64,000 nt of DNA from Pseudomonas migulae NBRC 103157 (GTDB lineage: Bacteria > Pseudomonadota > Gammaproteobacteria > Pseudomonadales > Pseudomonadaceae), in NCBI RefSeq assembly GCF_002091715.1, contig NZ_BDAG01000024.1:1-64000 (forward strand), written 5' to 3'. The translations under genes and the position numbers were made by a program. The notes below the pieces were generated by a model. The model saw nothing but the letters and a program-made list of their open reading frames with translations, did no database searches and had not been told where the DNA came from. Shown one piece after another: positions 62,053-64,000 of this stretch. Position 1 is the first letter of the stretch. Every line of letters begins with the position of its first letter.

Positions 62053-62072
62053 CAACGTCCCTTCTGACGTTG
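62053..62072. other. small inverted repeat upstream of the MFS/rlhA boundary
   Basis: CAACGTC (62053-62059) and GACGTTG (62066-62072) form a perfect seven-pair stem with a six-base loop in the 250-base gap between the MFS start and the rlhA stop. It has no T run, so it may be a weak terminator for rlhA or part of the MFS promoter region. I see no gene in the gap. Confidence 0.35.
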
Positions 62073-62145
62073 GCATCCGATGAGGCCAAGCAGACGCGAG
62101 ACCAATGCGAGCGCAACAGGACACCTGCACGCTCGCCTGTCACGC

Positions 62146-64000
62146 TCAGTGAGGGGCGCGAGGGATCGTCTTGAGCAGGTCTTCGGGGCTGATGTGACCG
62201 ACGATCGGTTCCATGACGCTGCCCGGTTGCGGCAGATCGAGGATGTGCCCCTTGATCTTGCCGATGACGTGCATCTCACACGGCTTGCAGTCGAACTTCA
62301 GCGTCAGCACCTCGTCACCGTGTACCAGTTGCATCGGCGCGACCTTGGTGCGCACACCGGTGACGCCTTTGGCTTGCTTGGGGCAAAGGTTGAAGGAGAA
62401 ACGCAGGCAGTGCTTGGTGATCATCACCGGCACCTCGCCGGTTTCCTCGTGAGCCTCGAACGCCGCGTCGATCAGCTTCACACCATGACGGTGATAGAAG
62501 TCGCGGGCCTTCTGGTTGTAGACGTTGGCCAGGAACGACAGGTGCGATTCCGGGTACACCGGCGGCGGGTTGGTTTCGGCCTTGCGACCTCCACGTGGGT
62601 GGGCCAGCAGGCGAGCCGCGGTCAATGCTTCGATCGCTTCGCGGCGCAAGGCCTTGAGTTGCGAATTGGGGATAAAGAACGCCTGGGGCGCATCCAGTTC
62701 AATGGCGGTGGCGTGGTAGTCGGTGGTGCCCAGTTGACCGAGCAGGTCTCGCAGTTGCTCCAGTGCCTGCTCCGGCTTGTTGGCCAGACCGAACGGGCCG
62801 TCCAGGGACACGCTGGCGCTGACGCCCTCCTCGCTGGTGGCGGTCAGTTGCAGACGCTGCTCGTCCAGCCGTGCGACCCAGGTCAGGCCGATACGACGTT
62901 CGGCGGACGTCTTCTGCAAGGCTTGCTGCCAGTTATGGTCCAGGTTGCGGCTCAGTGGATGGTTGGGCCGTAGCTTGTACATGCCGTCCGGCATCTCGTT
63001 GGGCTCGACGCGATAGCGGTAGCGCTTCTGGCCATCTTCGTCGAACTCGCCCTTGGGCTCCGCGATATTGGCGCGAAAACCCACCACTTCGCGCTTGACC
63101 TGCACATTGAGGCCATCGCCGTTGGACAACGGCTCAAAGGTCACTACCTGCATGTCGCGCTTGCCAACCTTCTCCACCACGCCCACCGGCAAGCCGGTGA
63201 AGGTCGGTGAGTCGAAGGCGCCGATGTCGATCTTGCGCTCGCTGACGAAGTAGTCGGTGCTGCCACGGTGGAAGGTCTTGTCCGGGTCGGGCACGAAGAA
63301 GTGCGCCGTGCGGCCACTGGAAGCGCGGGCCAGGTCCGGACGATCTTCAAGAACATCGTCCAGGCGCTGGCGGTAGTAGGCCGTGATGTTCTTCACATAG
63401 CCCATGTCCTTGTAGCGCCCTTCGATCTTGAACGAGCGAACGCCGGCTTCCACCAACGCGCGGATGTTGGCGCTCTGGTTGTTGTCCTTCATCGACAGCA
63501 GGTGTTTTTCGTAGGCGACAACGCGACCCTGGTCGTCCTTGAGGGTGTACGGCAAACGGCAGGCCTGGGAGCAGTCGCCACGGTTGGCACTACGGCCGTT
63601 CTGCGCGTGGGAAATATTGCACTGGCCGGAGAACGCCACACACAGCGCGCCGTGAATGAAGAACTCGATCGCCGCGTCGGTCTCGTCGGCAATGGCGCGA
63701 ATCTCTTGCAGGTTCAGTTCGCGGGCGAGTACCAGTTGGGAGAAGCCAGCCTGATCAAGGAACTTCGCTCGCGCCAGGGTGCGGATGTCGGTCTGGGTGC
63801 TGGCGTGCAGCTCGATCGGCGGGATATCCAGCTCCATCACGCCCAGGTCCTGGACAATCAACGCATCGACACCGGCATCGTACAGTTCGTGGATCAGCTT
63901 GCGCGCCGGCTCCAGCTCGTTGTCATGCAGGATCGTGTTGAGAGTGGTAAACACCCGGGCGTGGTAACGACGGGCGAACTCCACCAGTCCGGCGATTTCA
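62146..64000 (-). CDS. rlhA: RlhA: 23S rRNA 5-hydroxycytidine synthase, 5' end beyond the window
   Basis: This U32-peptidase-family protein (YdcP/RlhA) hydroxylates C2501 of 23S rRNA in E. coli, using prephenate-derived chemistry and an iron-sulfur cluster. The signature EFFIHGALCVAFSGQCNISH and the cysteines in GDCSQACR are present. The C-terminal cysteines CLRFSFNLCPKQ and CKPCEMHV also fit. About 618 residues lie in the window, of about 650-670 expected, so the N-terminal part is missing; the frame is open to base 64000. The stop is at 62146. Confidence 0.92.
   Translation of the reverse strand, partial: EIAGLVEFARRYHARVFTTLNTILHDNELEPARKLIHELYDAGVDALIVQDLGVMELDIPPIELHASTQTDIRTLARAKFLDQAGFSQLVLARELNLQEIRAIADETDAAIEFFIHGALCVAFSGQCNISHAQNGRSANRGDCSQACRLPYTLKDDQGRVVAYEKHLLSMKDNNQSANIRALVEAGVRSFKIEGRYKDMGYVKNITAYYRQRLDDVLEDRPDLARASSGRTAHFFVPDPDKTFHRGSTDYFVSERKIDIGAFDSPTFTGLPVGVVEKVGKRDMQVVTFEPLSNGDGLNVQVKREVVGFRANIAEPKGEFDEDGQKRYRYRVEPNEMPDGMYKLRPNHPLSRNLDHNWQQALQKTSAERRIGLTWVARLDEQRLQLTATSEEGVSASVSLDGPFGLANKPEQALEQLRDLLGQLGTTDYHATAIELDAPQAFFIPNSQLKALRREAIEALTAARLLAHPRGGRKAETNPPPVYPESHLSFLANVYNQKARDFYHRHGVKLIDAAFEAHEETGEVPVMITKHCLRFSFNLCPKQAKGVTGVRTKVAPMQLVHGDEVLTLKFDCKPCEMHVIGKIKGHILDLPQPGSVMEPIVGHISPEDLLKTIPRAPH

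Noticed and set aside
1..64000. CRISPR arrays, rRNA genes, prophage or complete IS elements
   Set aside because: No regularly spaced repeats, rRNA sequence, phage genes, or transposase frames with terminal repeats were found.

Overview
The window looks like chromosomal DNA of a Pseudomonas of the fluorescens/putida type. The evidence is high GC with strong third-position GC bias, OprD-family porins, a GTAG-type REP doublet (124-208), many LysR regulators facing catabolic operons, and typical neighbours (Dyp peroxidase, YccA, RlhA, Kef antiporter, tRNA-Ser). No phage, CRISPR array or intact insertion sequence was seen. The species cannot be fixed from the sequence alone.

Layout. 1-6.5 kb is core-like: Dyp peroxidase, a GapN-type dehydrogenase, a FUSC protein, an EamA exporter divergent from an Lrp regulator, YccA and tRNA-Ser(UGA). 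6.9-20.2 kb is a tricarboxylate locus. A LysR and tcuABC genes (tricarballylate to cis-aconitate) converge on a minus-strand array of PrpF/GalD-like isomerase, DctA, CitMHS, OprD and a Cache chemoreceptor, with a second LysR divergent from the isomerase. 20.2-21.4 kb is a graveyard holding a group II intron scrap and three truncated genes (chemoreceptor, DUF4198, old yellow enzyme).

21.4-28.4 kb holds a luciferase-like monooxygenase, a quinol monooxygenase-like protein, a zinc-type alcohol dehydrogenase with LysR, a Kef antiporter, and a lower-GC pair of unknown genes (SPOR membrane protein and small acidic protein). 28.5-39.6 kb is a catabolic cluster: AraC, XdhC, alpha/beta hydrolase, MFS, crotonase, acyl-CoA ligase and a three-subunit molybdenum hydroxylase whose large subunit carries a fused CoxG/SRPBCC domain. 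A GGDEF/EAL protein follows, then a second, smaller graveyard (42.1-43.3 kb).

43.3-61.9 kb is rich in redox and ring-hydroxylation genes: three LysR paralogues starting MDKLLALKMFV, two DsbA-like proteins, two related FAD monooxygenases, an OYE, a Tat-exported molybdenum hydroxylase with triheme cytochrome c, and a TetR-linked set of VOC protein, FAD monooxygenase, DUF485, ActP-type symporter and OprD. The right edge holds the 3' part of rlhA.

How they may work together. Three separate systems seem able to import and open carboxylated or aromatic substrates. The tricarboxylate locus combines sensing, outer-membrane entry, several inner-membrane transporters and conversion to a TCA intermediate. 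The Cox-like cluster combines uptake, CoA activation, hydroxylation and hydration, with XdhC for cofactor insertion. The TetR cluster combines porin, symporter, monooxygenase and VOC enzyme. Substrates of the last two are not evident from sequence.
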